Positions 48,300 to 61,059 of a DNA stretch of 64,000 nucleotides are shown here, piece by piece. The stretch covers positions 446,501-510,500 of the forward strand of contig OZ024848.1 in the NCBI GenBank assembly GCA_964017145.1, given 5' to 3'. The notes under the pieces are model-generated. The model had not been told where the DNA came from. It saw only the letters and a list, made by a program, of their open reading frames with translations, and searched no databases. This DNA is from Agrocybe praecox. Lineage: Eukaryota; Basidiomycota; Agaricomycetes; Agaricales; Agrocybaceae. A program made the translations under genes and the position numbers. Each line of letters begins with the position of its first letter. The stretch's first letter is position 1.

Positions 48300-49847
48300 T
48301 CAAAGCGTCCTCAACACCTTAATCACATCTCCAATATCCCTCTGCGTCACCCTCTTCCACGCCCCGCTCTTCTTTTCCTTGGCCTCCAGTACCCATTTGC
48401 TGAGAGTTTCCGGGTCAGAGTCGTCCTTTTGGCGTTGACTATGACCATGGTTTTGAGGTTGTTGGCGGTACATAACCCGCGCAGAAAGGACCCGCGCATA
48501 ATCGATTATGTATTCTCCTTCCTCCGTTTCTTGTAAATCAAAGTCTTCAGAGTCCTCGAGTTCTTCATCACCCTCACTGCTCGCAGTACGTTCAGAATCG
48601 ACACTGTATCTCGTCCGGTGGTGCTGGTTGACCGTAAATCGGGTTTTCAGCCCAGACCCGAACCGAGGTGAAACCGAGTACATCGAGTCTCCATCCATGT
48701 CCTCGTTCCTACTAAAGATCAGCCCAGACACGGTCCGGCTCTCGTCAGACGTGAGTAAGGGGCCGTATAACGAGTCGATGTCCGAGTCTGTCATTGACGA
48801 CGACGACGATGCTTTCTCATCTGCATCTGCGTGTTCGTTTTCCGATTCAGATTCAAGGTCATCTGTAATAAGAGCGCCTTTTAGTGGTACTCGCGTCCCT
48901 TTCTTCTTCGGTGTGAGGTCAATGTCGATAGTGGATGATCTATAATTCTGCAAGGTGTTATTCCTGTCGGGACTGCTGGGGCTGGTGGTTGTGGTAAGAG
49001 AGGTAGTATTTAGAGGGACGATACTCTTCCTTGTCGTCGTGCTCGGGATGTTAAATTTCGGGATAGGCAAAGGACGAAGGACGCGCCGCGTTGACGCCGG
49101 AGCCGGATTCGTCGGGGAGTTTGCAGTGTGCGGCTCTTGTAGCTTTGTGGGTGTGGGGGTACTCGAGCTTGAATGGCTTGCACCATCCACAGCAACAGCC
49201 ACTTCGATGGGCGGACATGGGAGTGGGCGAATAACACGAGGCATTTGTATTTGTCCTGACAATCCAAAAGTAAAAGTAGCAGTAGCAGGTGCGGTAGCCG
49301 GGGTAAGTGGAGCTTGAGCCTGGGCACGCGCACTAACAGCTAAACTTGGTGTTGGTGCTGTTGACGCGGACGTAGACGTGACGGATACACTGGCAGCAGA
49401 CGTAGACGTCGACAACGCTGAGCCTGCGATAAACTTGGGCAGCGGTGGGACGGGGGGGACGTTTGCATGCGCATCCCCAGGCGCGGCAGGCAATCTTCTT
49501 ATAACTCTGACCGGGGCGCTTTGTATACTCTGCCTCATCTCAGGCCTGTGCATGTCGTCGATGCGCACTGTCAGCCCACGGCGGCTAGGGCTGCTACTTC
49601 CAGTCCCATTGTTGTTGTTCTTTGATTTCGACGATGGGGAACCGATCGTCGTCGCCCGTTTCATGGGATGTGCTGCTGATGTGCCTGCGGTTTGTGGAGG
49701 CTGCCCTTTAGGGCGACCACCTATAGGCGTAAGTGGAGGTGTATGGGTAGTACCAGTAGAATTCTTCAGGCTCCTCGAGCTGGCTTGTTTCCTGAGCGGA
49801 CTTGGTGGGCATTTCTCCATCCAAGAGGTATTTTGCGCGCCGGACAT
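48300..49847 (-). CDS. Ser/Pro-rich hypothetical protein, single exon
   Basis: An uninterrupted 515-codon frame with basidiomycete-like codon use. The product is largely disordered: Ser/Thr/Pro-rich, with repeated proline motifs of the form RxLPxxP (VRVIRRLPAAP, RVIRPLPCPP, RRVLRPLPIP) that could bind SH3 or similar domains. An acidic middle follows (SESENEHADADEK, EGDEELEDSEDFD). The last 35 residues look more ordered and conserved (LSKWVLEAKEKKSGAWKRVT, then IGDVIKVLRTL). No enzyme motif or membrane segment is present. It may be a scaffold-type protein. The start at 49847 (MSGAQNTSWMEKCPPSPLRK) is the first ATG of the frame. Confidence 0.7.
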   Translation of the reverse strand: MSGAQNTSWMEKCPPSPLRKQASSRSLKNSTGTTHTPPLTPIGGRPKGQPPQTAGTSAAHPMKRATTIGSPSSKSKNNNNGTGSSSPSRRGLTVRIDDMHRPEMRQSIQSAPVRVIRRLPAAPGDAHANVPPVPPLPKFIAGSALSTSTSAASVSVTSTSASTAPTPSLAVSARAQAQAPLTPATAPATATFTFGLSGQIQMPRVIRPLPCPPIEVAVAVDGASHSSSSTPTPTKLQEPHTANSPTNPAPASTRRVLRPLPIPKFNIPSTTTRKSIVPLNTTSLTTTTSPSSPDRNNTLQNYRSSTIDIDLTPKKKGTRVPLKGALITDDLESESENEHADADEKASSSSSMTDSDIDSLYGPLLTSDESRTVSGLIFSRNEDMDGDSMYSVSPRFGSGLKTRFTVNQHHRTRYSVDSERTASSEGDEELEDSEDFDLQETEEGEYIIDYARVLSARVMYRQQPQNHGHSQRQKDDSDPETLSKWVLEAKEKKSGAWKRVTQRDIGDVIKVLRTL

Positions 49848-50790
49848 AGTATAAAGCAGGAATAAGTGGGGTGTTAAAAGAATGGAAGAGTTCCAAGTGC
49901 CGAGAGTTTAAGAAAGAATGAGATGGGCGTTATGGACAAAACCCAAGGTAACAGTAACACCTGCAGCCAGCTGAACACGCGTGAGTATGTAAACAAGGTT
50001 GAAAAAAGAGAGAAGAAAAGAAACGAGTGGCTGTTGAGTTTTTGACAGGCCTTGGTTCTAAGATTGGACATGCCAACCTTGTTTATGTATACAATTGGCC
50101 CTATGCGGATCAAACACGTTTAATGAGATGATGACTTCATGTTATTCACCATAGCAATATAACATATACTAACTGAGATGAAGTACACATACCCAAATGT
50201 CAACTTCAGATGCTGTCTTGAGCCATGAATTGTTCATGATGAATCACAAATCACAAATGTCGCCCCTGACAAGCGCAAATCCTTATTTTTCTCATTATCA
50301 TGACAAGGTTGTTGGCAATCCAGATAGGCAGAGAGAAAAATAAGGCGTCCCTTTGAAGTTTGACGGCCTTTGTGTGCGCGCATTGTTTTCTTTCAAGTGT
50401 TTGCCGTTCAATTCGCTTTCGGCTATGAAGACTCGCTAGAGTTGAAGTCGTTAATTCAAAATCACATCAGTCTTTCCCAGGTCGTACGACGTACTCATAT
50501 ACACAAACGCTAAAATGAAATGATGTCTTTAACATTCAATTACAAAAATGCACTCGCCGCGGATCCACCCATCGGATAAGGGCTAAAAAAAGGCCTGTTC
50601 TATTTCATTCATTCATTTTTCTGCAGGGAAGATGCCAAAACCTAAGAGAGAAATGTACACCTCAACTAACCATACCGTGTCATGTAGCCTACCACTCGCA
50701 CGCTTTACTTTATGCAAACAGCTTGGAAGCACTACATACATAGTCAAAAGATTCAGACAAGCAAAAAATACTATTAACATGAAAAGAAAC
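49848..50790. other. intergenic
   Basis: Promoter side of the Ser/Pro-rich gene and 3' side of the S41 peptidase gene. No further gene seen. Confidence 0.5.
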
Positions 50791-53636
50791 TCACGCAAAG
50801 GTCCATAGGTTTTGTGGGTTGTTGTACGTATCTTTGGTGTAGGGGAAGCGGACTGTATCGAGTTTTAAGGGTCAGTTTACACACTTTCCTCGATAGAAAT
50901 AAGCCCAGGGACGAATCGTGAACGTACATTGTGGAAGCTCCGAAACGTAGGCTATAAGTTTAAGCACGAGAGTCAATAAATATTTCCACGATTTAAACGA
51001 GCTAAACCCACCAATTGGTCGACTTTCGTCCAAAAAGCTCCAGGCTAAAACATGGTCGTTAAAACAGTAATTGATGAACACACGGGAAAACGGCTAACCA
51101 GTTCGCCAGTTATGACTGTATACAGAGAAAAAATAATAAAACAGTCCGATCAGCAACCCAAGCAAGGACTGGTCCAGTATATGTAGCGTGGATTCCTCAC
51201 CGGAAGTTGACATCCACTAGGCTACATCAATATTTTGTATTCAGTTTTGTACAGCCAAACATATTTCACCCCGACACTCACACATCGGGAGGCGCCAAAG
51301 GATCCTAAAATCAAAGGGGGTACTTGATGAGCAGCACATCCGAGTAATAGAGTATTAAGCTTACATTCTTCAGCCCAACAGACTTGATTTCCGTATCGAG
51401 ATCCGCCCACTCAAGGACCTGGTTCCCAGCCATACCTTTATATTCAACCTGTTCTCCAGGTTTACCGCCAAAGATAGCCGTCTTCGTTTGGTGCCTTTCG
51501 AACATCAGAGTGCTGAACATCGCGCAGGTGGATGCGCAATTTCCGTTGCTGACTGTGCGGTTAAGTTAGAGCATGCAAGGTGCCAGTTTTTTTTACAGCA
51601 TGGTCAGACTTACCTATGGCGACTTTCCTGTAAGCATCAAGAAAAGAAACGGGTATTAGTAACCTGATTCCTTTTTTTGCAGGGAGGTGAAAATGAAACA
51701 GACTTGAGATCAAAAGGTGGTGTCTTTGGGATGGGCTGGGAGAAAGACTCCGTGCAAGTATCCTAAGTAGAAATAGCTTAAATTAGAAATATCTCACAAA
51801 GATGATTTAAAAGGGTCACTTACATGGAACCGCTGAGAGGTAGGGTCCGAGCGTCCATTGACAACGAAAGGAGCAGCAGGATTGTTATAGTTGAATGTAT
51901 TCGGGAAGATAGTATCGTTGAAAAACGCCCCTGTGTAAGGAAATCAATAATTTAGCAAAAGCGGAATGGATATACAACTGAAAAAGTGCACACAATTGGC
52001 AGGGCTGTAGAAGGTACCAATGTCGTTATCACCCATAGCAACATGCGCAGCCACAATCTTTTGCGCAAGGGGGTTTGCACGCTGCGTAGATTGGAAACCA
52101 CTGAAAATAAAAATGATCGTTAGTGCTCGGTGAATTCGGTAAAGTTTGTACTTCATATTATTTTTACTTACGGGTAACCAATTTGTGATCCAGCAAGGAA
52201 CTGGTGCAAGAACTGGCCGAGACATACAAAGCCTCCTCCATTACCGTGCAGGTCGATGATGAGTTGTGTTACACCTGCTGCTTTGAGAGAGTTGACGGCA
52301 GTGACAGTGTCCGCTTGGAATTGATCAAAGTCGAGGGGAGAGAAGGTTCCGACGAACATCTATGAGATATATTCAAGTAAGGGACCAGACCAGAAAACGC
52401 TTGCTGAAAATAAACTTTGGCACTTACTACACCAGTTTTGTTTCCGGGAAGGACAAACGTCTGGATCGCATCGTCGCTTCCTGGAAGAAGGGGTACTGTA
52501 GGGTGGAACGGCTCAGGAAGCCCAACTGCGCGTGCTTTCAACCCGTCGGTAATTATTTCTGCCTTGGGTTGCTTGCGAGCAGGTTTAATGAAAGTAGATT
52601 GTTGACGGACATCTACACCATTGGTGGCGTCATTTGCAGCACAGTTATTTGCCCAGCTAGAAAGAACCGTCAATAACGAGTTTATAGCATGAAAATATAG
52701 TCAAAAGATTCACAAAGATGCTTGGTCTGTGAAAGGATTTCCCAGGAAACTGGCCAGATAAGGAATTTGGACGTTCTCTACTTTTGTAGAGTTTGCAGCG
52801 ATTAATTTGAAGTTCAACGATGTACGTGTGACATCGAGGGGACCAGCAAGATCGCCTAGACGCTGAGATAAATCTGCACCTGAGATACGATAACTCGTGA
52901 ATACAGAGTTAACTCGGACACCATGGTCGAGGTAGTTTCCGGATACAGTGCTCGCGATGAGGTCGACGTAGTCATACGCGTTCATGCCCTCTATTTCAAG
53001 GACTTTGGCCCCTGCCAGGCGCTGCCAGTTGAATCCGATAGAGTCAAAGAAGCTGGTATAGTCTGTCCCTAGTTGGTTGATGAATTCGACCGAGTCAGGA
53101 GCAATGAAAAGATTTTGGACGCCGTTTTCCTCGAGACTGATAACTGGAGCAGGCAGAATATTTTGGAAGGCGTTGTAGCAAGAGGGGAAGAAACGTGTAT
53201 GTCCATCGTTCAGCTGAGTCGTAAAGTCGTACAAAGCCTTGTTGAAATCGTAATCTGTCTGAAGATGTTTCGTAAGTTACGATTGTTAGAATTGAAGGAT
53301 AAGTATAAGTATACGAACTGCAAACTTTGTCGCAGATATTTTAGCCAAAGCAGTTCGGATATTCACTGTCGACTCTTGGAAGGGTGGCGGAGAATTCAGG
53401 TAGAAATCTTCGAATGTGAAAAAGTCGAAAACGCGAGCCACATTCGACATGACATTCTGTCGTAAAGTTTCGTTGAATGGGAAAGATTTGTAGCATGCTA
53501 AAGCATCTGCTGGCGGCATAAAGGTCTTTCCGGAGATCTTCGCGCAAGGGTCTCCAGCCTGCGGCGGAACAGCTACAGAGTGGCTTGCAAGGAGAAGCAG
53601 TGCGCCCAGAACACGCGATAAACCTGTGGTCAGCAT
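50791..53636 (-). CDS. secreted S41-family (tail-specific type) peptidase
   Basis: Fifteen exons give exactly 644 residues: 53319-53636, 52714-53258, 52428-52656, 52172-52359, 51994-52100, 51824-51930, 51704-51762, 51614-51627, 51365-51552, 51282-51304, 51201-51221, 51099-51115, 51012-51044, 50928-50951 and 50791-50852. Residues 1-22 (MLTTGLSRVLGALLLLASHS) form a signal peptide. The body has NDGHTRFFPSCY (S41 N-terminal motif), KVLEIEGMNAYDY (PDZ-like part), TQLIIDLHGNGGGFVCLG and VSNGNCASTCAMFS, where Ser about 530 is the expected nucleophile. The protein ends NNPQNLWTFA. Potential N-glycosylation sites occur (NETL, NSTK, NKTG). It should be a serine endopeptidase acting outside the cell or in the secretory route; substrate unknown. 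The 3' half is cut into six exons of 14-33 nt. Confidence 0.88.
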
Positions 53637-55254
53637 GGGATCGTCGAGGGGTCCTTAAACCTTCCAGCTTCCCAAATCGCTGTCCTTTTTATCCTCCCAC
53701 ACCTTGGTACCAAATTAGCTGCTGCCTGCCAGCAGAGACGATGAGGAGCACATTTTCACCGACGTTTTTAGATTAGACGGAGCGTACACCATGTGCAAGA
53801 TGTAGCCGATAACGACACGGAAGTGCTAGAAGACAGTCTTCACCCACGTCCATCTTGTTATCAGCGTGGTCTCGCTATTTTCCTAACAAGGAGGACCCAT
53901 ATGGACCATCGGACTGCTTGTAACATGTATTCTCACATGGTATTTTGTGCGGCTAAAGTTCCAGGGTACCGTACGCAAGGTAAGCCAGTTCTAGTTCATT
54001 TGTTGGACTCTGGAACATGAAAGTCTAGACATTTACCGCCGCCTAAGATGATAATGAGCGGATGATAATGATCACGAAGAAGCATACTTGCTCACTGTTC
54101 ACGACGATGAACACGGTGTCTCCTGCACCAGTGTGGGAATAAATGTCGGTCCGGCTATGCCGATGAACGGTCCCTGAATTGATTACTGGTATCCGTTGTA
54201 ACCCTTCCTTTTAACAAATACTATGATATGTACGTTTGCCCTGAAGCGCATAAAAATCGTCGTGGAGCTCGTAGCACTGTAAATAGATAAAATGTCCACA
54301 CGACGCAAGATAGGTCATTCGGGCCTCCGGGAAATATAAAATTCTCTTTTATAGCTAATTTCTTGTTTTTGAGCGTAAATATGATACTACGATATATCTA
54401 TATGTCTCTGCACGGATCCCTCTGTGTTCTTCATCTATATTAGCCTGAGACGACCACCAAGGAGAGCTCTGTGGAGGTAGAAAGATGGACCGGCATCTCG
54501 GCAAATATCGCCCCTGAGCACTGAGCCGAAAACCCTGTGACTCGCTCTCACGTTTGCACATCAAAATCAAAAACTAAAAATCAAAAACATCCTAGCGGTT
54601 CCAGGCCACGTAAGGGTGGATGAGCTTGGATGAGTGCTGTAATAGCAGCGAAGCTGAAAAGTGGATAGAGGAACATTAATCATGTATCTTTGTGATGGTC
54701 AGGAAAGGGGTTCAAATTATACGTATTTGGCTCAAACAATCATAATTTGTTTTTTGACCTGGCCCTTTTCTTTCAAATGTATCGACTGATTGAACCCTCT
54801 CAACAGGTTACAGCACAGTAAAGTTCATTGCAAAAAATGAGTATTGATAAAGGCACACACAGATAAAATCATAATACATGTATGGTACAAAACAAAGTGT
54901 CAAAATTAGACTCCACGACGCAGAAGAAAATAAATACCAATACATACATGAAAAGGGGAATCCGGAATACATGTGTATACTGTAGTGAGACTCTCGGCGA
55001 CGGTCAGAGGATACTACATCATAGGTAGAGTGAGGTTAACACGAGAGGTACATAGTTCCTCAGCGAAAGTTGAGTGAACCCAGTCGGCTAGATTAGATAA
55101 CATTTGAATTAATACATGACTTGTCCAACGACCACTCAAATGAGGCTGATGGATGGTGGTGTGTAAGACAGAGAAATAGGAAATGATGTGCAAAAAGGCA
55201 TAGATCAGAAGGGATAGAGTAATAGTGGAATAGGATGAATGTGAGGGTACATAC
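53637..55254. other. intergenic with one arm of an inverted repeat pair
   Basis: No gene supported. Holds the repeat copy at 54230-54373, whose inverted partner is at 60427-60578. Confidence 0.5.
54230..54373 (+). repeat. inverted repeat, copy 1
   Basis: About 144 bp that match the reverse complement of 60427-60578, with shared words such as TACGTTTGCCCTGA, CATAAAAATCGTCGTGGAG, CACTGTAAATAGATAAAA, TCATTCGGGCCTCCGGGAAA and ATAAAATTCTCTTTTAT. Similarity fades at both edges. No coding capacity. Confidence 0.8.
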
Positions 55255-56187
55255 TCACAGCAGAACCAGGATAGGATTACATCGGAGTCCCCTACAGACG
55301 CCACCCGGCACGACGTGCAGCCAAGTATTGTTCCTCGGTACGCGAGCTTCCAGGACCATGATCTCTTCCGTATTCACGGCTATTATGACCGATTCTCGGT
55401 CAACCGTAGAGAGGACTTCTTCAAGAAAAATGTAAGCAAAAAGAAAGGCAATATATAGTGAATAGCAGGTCATACCAAACGCCTCTCCTTCTACGACGGT
55501 GTATCCATACACCGTCGCACTCTCACCCTCCACGAATATAACACCCGTCTCAACAACGACGACGGGGCTCAGGGCGACTACTGCTCCACTGATGGAGCTT
55601 TCCAATTCCTCGGCGTAGTTCATCTCCTGGGTGAGATACCTAGTATCACAACTATTGTCAGTACACCAGGAATCTATGTCTATAAGGTAAAGACGTACCG
55701 AGGAATGAGGTAGTTACTTCAAATACCTCGTTGTGGCGGGCACGTTCCTCCAGAGCGACGATAATGGCGGGAAGATTATCCTTCTCCAAGGCAGCGTCGG
55801 CGGAGAACGCGGTCGAAAGGGTGGTGAGGGTGGTGATGTTTTCGCAAGATTGTTTCTTGCTTTTGTCGACCTCATTTGGAGAGGCGTATGGTTGGTGGAA
55901 TGTAGAAGGTTGCTTCGACTTGGTGAGCTTCGTCACCAGTCGGGGGATTCGTTCCTCGAGAAACTTGATAGCTGATAAACGCTCAAAAAACGTATTGTGA
56001 TAAGGGCGATGTAAGATATACCTTTGCGGCCCTTCTCGCCCTTGGGCTTGACTTGGGGCAAGGGTCCATCACAATGAGCAACCTTTTCGGGGGCGGTGAG
56101 TTCTGATTTGAAAGCGGGTTTGTGAGATCTAAACAGTAGTTTAGATAATTTACTTTTCAGGCTTTGGGAAGTCTTGGGGACCTCCAT
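55255..56187 (-). CDS. hypothetical small Ser/Glu-rich protein
   Basis: Four exons (56022-56187, 55727-55971, 55476-55626, 55255-55418) give 241 residues in frame. The N-terminus MEVPKTSQSLKSKLSKLLFR is basic and possibly amphipathic. A region with IKFLEERIPRLVTKLTKSK and a helical ALEERARHNEEMNYAEELE follows. The C-terminal half is strongly hydrophobic beta-type (GAVVALSPVVVVETGVIFVEG, ESVIIAVNTEEIMVLEARVP). No known domain is recognised and function cannot be assigned. The boundary at 55727/55626 was chosen because the more obvious GTACGT donor at 55698 breaks the frame. The gene lies inside the segment bracketed by the inverted repeat pair. Confidence 0.55.
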
Positions 56188-57707
56188 TGCGAGAAAAGTG
56201 GTTGACTGGGATAGTCGTAATATGAGATACGGGAAAGAAAGAAAGAAGATGGAAGGGTGAATGAGAGTATTTATACTACCCTCCACCCCCACGGCGGGAT
56301 CGCTTTTGAACGATCGACGCCAAAATGGGATGGAAATAATCACAAGCATTTACTCTTTTTCACGCCCGAGAAAGAGTGGATGATCGAGTTTAAAGTTGAT
56401 AAACAGGGAGATTTCCATGTAACATATCGCTGGGATAGATAATTGGTGTCAAAATGCGTAATGTGGCAGACAAGCTCCATAAGCGATGCTAATGCCGGTC
56501 CAGCAAATATTCTGGATGACATGTATTATTGGGATACTTTGATTTAATTCGTTGAAAACTATTCAAGGAGAAGAGTATACAACACGTACTTTCAATGATT
56601 TTTTGCATGTATCCAGTTGAGTTAGATCTATTGAGTAGATAGAGAGCGCCGGATAGCTCATTCAAAGGCGTTTAAATTTTAAAAGTCACATGTTTTCCTG
56701 GAATTGAACAGAGAAGAGAAGGGCGGATTGACAGTCACGGATGTACAAGAAGCCCAACAAAGTTGAGGGGATATGCTTCCAGATAGGTTAGAATGATTTG
56801 TCTCGTTAAAGTGCCGTCAACACATGTCTAGAGGGGTTTCTGATAAGTTTTCTGCCTCTAAACACTGATGTGGCACAGTATCATATCGCATCATTACGGA
56901 GAAAAGCCAAAAGATCGCAAAGTGCGTCGGAGCAGTATTACCTTTAAAAAAAATCCTGTAAAGTACGTCTCACAGGCATATCACCTCGCTATGCCACGCC
57001 GTACTTCACACATATTGGTTGGGAACAAGAGGCGCGCTGACTCACACGAGTTATTTTTAGTCTGTCAGTGTCAATGAAATTTCCATAAAGCACGTGATGT
57101 AAAGACAGAAGCGTCGACAAACCCCCTCGACAATTATTGGGTAGAGCTAAATCCAAGCTAAATCCTCTAGTAGAAGAGAAGTAGCGTATTCAGATCGAGT
57201 TTAGTTTCCAGTAGACAATGACAGTACGAGTAATCTCATGTCATGTTTCGATCCATTTCATTGATTAAGAATTTCATTTTTGCTAATACCCGGAAACTAA
57301 AGAGATCTAGCAGTAAGTTAATTTAAGTCATAAGAAACTTGTCGTAAGAAACATGATCAATGCGGGGTTGTTGTGTGATTGTGATTTTTTTCTCCCGATG
57401 AAAACGAGAACGGGAAAGTAAGTAGGTGCGTTGAAGGTACAGGTGGTCAGTGATTGAAGAGGGAAACAGGGAACGAAGAGGCAAAGAAAGAAAGAAAGAC
57501 AAAAAAGGGGAAGCGATAAGGCATAGTTGCGATGAGGGATATAGATGGGATATATGATCCGTCCACGAACGAAGTAAGAAGAAAAAGGGGGGAAAGAAAA
57601 AATTCCAGCACGAAAAAAAAAGTTTCCGAAACTAATATTACAAAATAAATGTTCGGCAGATAAGCTGTTTTGGATCTTCAAGTTCTCTCCATGGGCACCA
57701 CAAGCAT
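56188..57707. other. intergenic
   Basis: Upstream of the small hypothetical gene and 3' of the membrane protein gene. A CACGTG occurs near 57091. No gene seen. Confidence 0.5.
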
Positions 57708-59926
57708 TTACTGTTGTTGCTGCGATGACATAACCAAAGATGGGACCACAGTGTCCCGTCTATCGTCCCTCGGAACAACAGTAGCATCCGTCAATTCGAG
57801 CTGATGCTGTCCACCTATTCTTGGCGTCGATGGCTGGCTCTCGTATTCCGTCTCTTCCCCATCATCATCAGTATCAGTGACAATGAAGCTTGCACTTGTC
57901 ACGGCGCTTGCTCGCCTCTCTGATCGCCGCGTCACCGACTCAGCCGCTGTTGCATAAGACTGATACGAAAATACACTGGCTCTTGATTCTGACCTCACAG
58001 AGGAGACAGTCGAGTTGTTGTTGGACGAAAGCGGAGGTACAGTCAAATTTCCAAATTCAGAAACATTCTCGGAGGCTGGCTTTTGTGTTGACTTGGAACT
58101 GGAGACGGAGCTGTGATTTTTAGCGATAGATGAAATGGAGGACGATTGGACAGAGGGCAGAGGCGCAGAATCCTCGTTAGAAACAGGGCTCGTTGCTGGC
58201 TGTGGAACCGCAGTCTCTGCTTGTGGGGGAGGTACAGGGGAAGTATCATCAGTAGACTGAGCGGCGGAATTATTGCCACTGCTGCTGCCTGGCGACGGAG
58301 ACGAAGGCGCCTCAGCTAGCTGAGGAGCATTGCTAGAAGAACGGAGCCTTGAAGGGTTTGCAGACCCAGCTGAACGAGGAGACTGCTCCGAAGAAGTTAC
58401 TTCTTCAAAGTCAGGCGGCGGAATCATCAAATCTTGACGAGAGGAGGAAGCCGCGAACGCAACAGCATCAGGCCCGTAAGGAACACCGAAACGCGCAAAC
58501 GTATCCCTAGACGAAATCACCTTGAGCTGCTCGGGGGTGGGGCCAGATTTAGGATATGTGAACTCCGTGCGTGTAAGGGTATGAGTAAGCGGCGCTGATA
58601 TGGAATTCAATGAAATGAGAGACGGGGAATTCAACCGGTTGGAGTTCAAAGTGTGATTCGACCTTTGTCTAGACAATGTGCGGAACATGGAACCACTGAG
58701 AAGAGATCCGGAGCCTGAAGGTGTACTACGATGAAGAGTGCCTTCATGTCCGTGCGACATGTTCGAGGAGAACGTCGAGCCAGTAGACTCGTTCCTGTTA
58801 TGTCCTGAATGTGGGTGGCTTGCCATGGACATTCGGTTAAGTAATGTCCGGAATCCAGAGCGTCGATTAGGTTGAGCACCCGAAGTATTGTTACCAGGAG
58901 ATGAAGGCGTTCGTGCATGCTGATGCGAAGGTGTAGGCTCAGCTTGCACATCAACAACTTCAAAGTATGGAGGCGCCTCTCCTCGTGGATCGGGCGTGCC
59001 AGCGTCAGCGCGCATAAGCGAACTTGTTTCATGAGAACCGGCGCTGGTATCGTAACTAGGCCTGGGCATGTCCTCTCCCGGCGGAAGAGCCAAACTCTGC
59101 ATGGACAAATCTCCTTGCGCATCGTCGTCTTGAAGTAAAGGTGTGCTGTTGGGTGAACTGTGCATCGGTGAATATCGTTCATCCTCATCCCGTTCTTCCT
59201 CCATCGACGTCATGGCTCTAGCAGCCGGCATCGTCGCATCCTCCGCATCTCGGCCCCTAATGCCATGTTAACAAGACAAACAACCATCGACACTCAAGAG
59301 CTGACCTGAAAATAACCAGCTCTTCCTCGCCAGGCTCTTTGTTGTATTCCGGCAAAGACGTAACCGACATCTGCGAAGGGGTTCGGCGAGGTCTGCGAGT
59401 TCTCCGCGTCGGTGCATTAGGAGTCTGGTTGTCGCCGTTGATTGTACCTGCCAGCTGTGCGGCCGTTATTTCCCTTGGACCCGTCGATGCTGCATTCGTT
59501 CGTCTTCGGTTTCCAGAGAAGAAACGTCTGGTCTGGTCCCATGAATACTTTCGCCAAGTTCCCATACCAATGGCAAAAAGAACAATGATGACGATAAGAA
59601 CGGGAACCTGTACGACGTCAAACCAATGCTTTTTCGAGGTAATAGAGACTTACCCATATCTTTGGCGATAATTGTTGTGGCTGCCCATCATTGTTGTCCC
59701 TCTTGTCCCTCTCGACCGGTGTTGCCTCAGCAAAAGAGCCAAAAGCCAAAATTAGAGGCAAGTAGCTGGTCAAAGCTTTGGAGGTGGTCGTAATCCGTAA
59801 GTCATGTCGTTCGTGAGGTCGTACAGAAAACATGAATATACAAGAAGGTGGAGGTAGGAACCAAAAGGCTGTACGACTTTGGTACGACTGCCTCCGGCTC
59901 TCTGGTAAGCTCGATTTCGTAGACAC
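57708..59926 (-). CDS. single-pass membrane protein with long Ser-rich cytoplasmic tail
   Basis: Three exons (59654-59926 or from 59833, 59306-59607, 57708-59256). Starting at 59833 (MFSVRPHERHDLRI) gives 676 residues; starting at 59926 gives 707. A hydrophobic signal-like segment (ALTSYLPLILAFGSFAEA) and a short polar region precede one membrane helix (VPVLIVIIVLFAIGMGTW). Basic residues follow immediately (RKYSWDQTRRFFSGNRRR), as expected on the cytosolic side. The remaining 550 residues are Ser/Pro/Asn-rich and disordered, with a more conserved middle (FTYPKSGPTPEQLKVISSRD then FARFGVPYGPDAVAFA, and PPPDFEEV). The topology resembles fungal cell-wall sensors or adaptors in outline, but no defined extracellular domain is present. 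Function unknown. Confidence 0.7.
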
Positions 59927-61059
59927 GTGTTGCCATCATATTTCCAAAATGATAAATTACTTCCTCAGAAAACATAAACGCGGAACATGCATTTTTTCTA
60001 TTTCCCATTCATCCAGCGCTTGTTCTTTGTGATAAAGTTGAATCCACCTTATCCCATAGGCTGCAATAGACATCCCAAGCTATGGTTTATGGAGGTTGCG
60101 GATTAAGCCAGGATGCTAAAAATAGCTACCCAAAACCCGAAAATGGGCTGCTGGGGCCTGGGTCAGAAAAGTAGAAAAACAAAAACAAAAAAAGAACAAC
60201 AATGTCACAACTACTTCTACAAAAAGTGCGCATGGGTAATAAGTCTTTATCTACTCAATTAGGTGCTGAAGGGACAAGAAATGGACAAGTTTCTGCCCTT
60301 ACAAAATGATGGCGTGGCAAGGCACAGAGTGGACGTGCTTTCCCGAATGTTGTAAAATATATATATATAAGACTGTTGTCGTTATGAGATACAAAGAGTA
60401 TTGTAGTTTTATGATGTTTTTCCGAACTCTAAAACAAGAAATTAGCCATAAAAGAGAATTTTATATTTCCCGGAGGCCCGAATGACCCAAGAATGACCTA
60501 CCTCGTATCGTGTGGACGTTTTATCTATTTACAGTGCTACTCCACGACGATTTTTATGTGCCTCAGGGCAAACGTACAACTTTCTTGTTTATACAACCAT
60601 TTTAAGCAAAGTCGGCCAAAAGGGTCCTATTTCGTATTATTCTATTACTTAGTCTATCTCCCTATTTCCCGTCATTTCCATTTAGTTTCCATTTACCTAC
60701 CAATTATTTACCATTTAAGATTTCAATGCCCTATATTCAATCCGGCCGCGAGAAGTCAACCGAAGGGTGGTGACGAGCGGCCACAAAAAACTAGCGTAAA
60801 AAATATACAGCCCAGCCAGGGCAAGTTGACAGATGCAAAACCTTCCAGGCAGTCAGTTGGCAGTCAGCTACCTTTTTACGTATTGGAATTGTAAATAAAT
60901 AAAAAAGTAATCATTATTTGCATAAAAACAATCTTAATTGAACCCTTTGTATATGTTGTTTTAGAGTTAAACGCGGTAGCAGTCGCAGCAAGGCTTTGGT
61001 CGACTTTAGTCGGCCCTTTATCTTTATCCGACCATAAAAGTACAAATTCTTCTGGCGAA
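59927..61059. other. intergenic with one arm of an inverted repeat pair
   Basis: Contains the repeat copy at 60427-60578 and a short AT microsatellite at about 60358-60369. No gene seen. Confidence 0.5.
60427..60578 (-). repeat. inverted repeat, copy 2
   Basis: Reverse-complement partner of 54230-54373. This copy is longer because a roughly 10-bp word (AATGACC-like) is doubled near 60481-60500. The two copies bracket about 6.05 kb holding two hypothetical genes. Confidence 0.8.
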
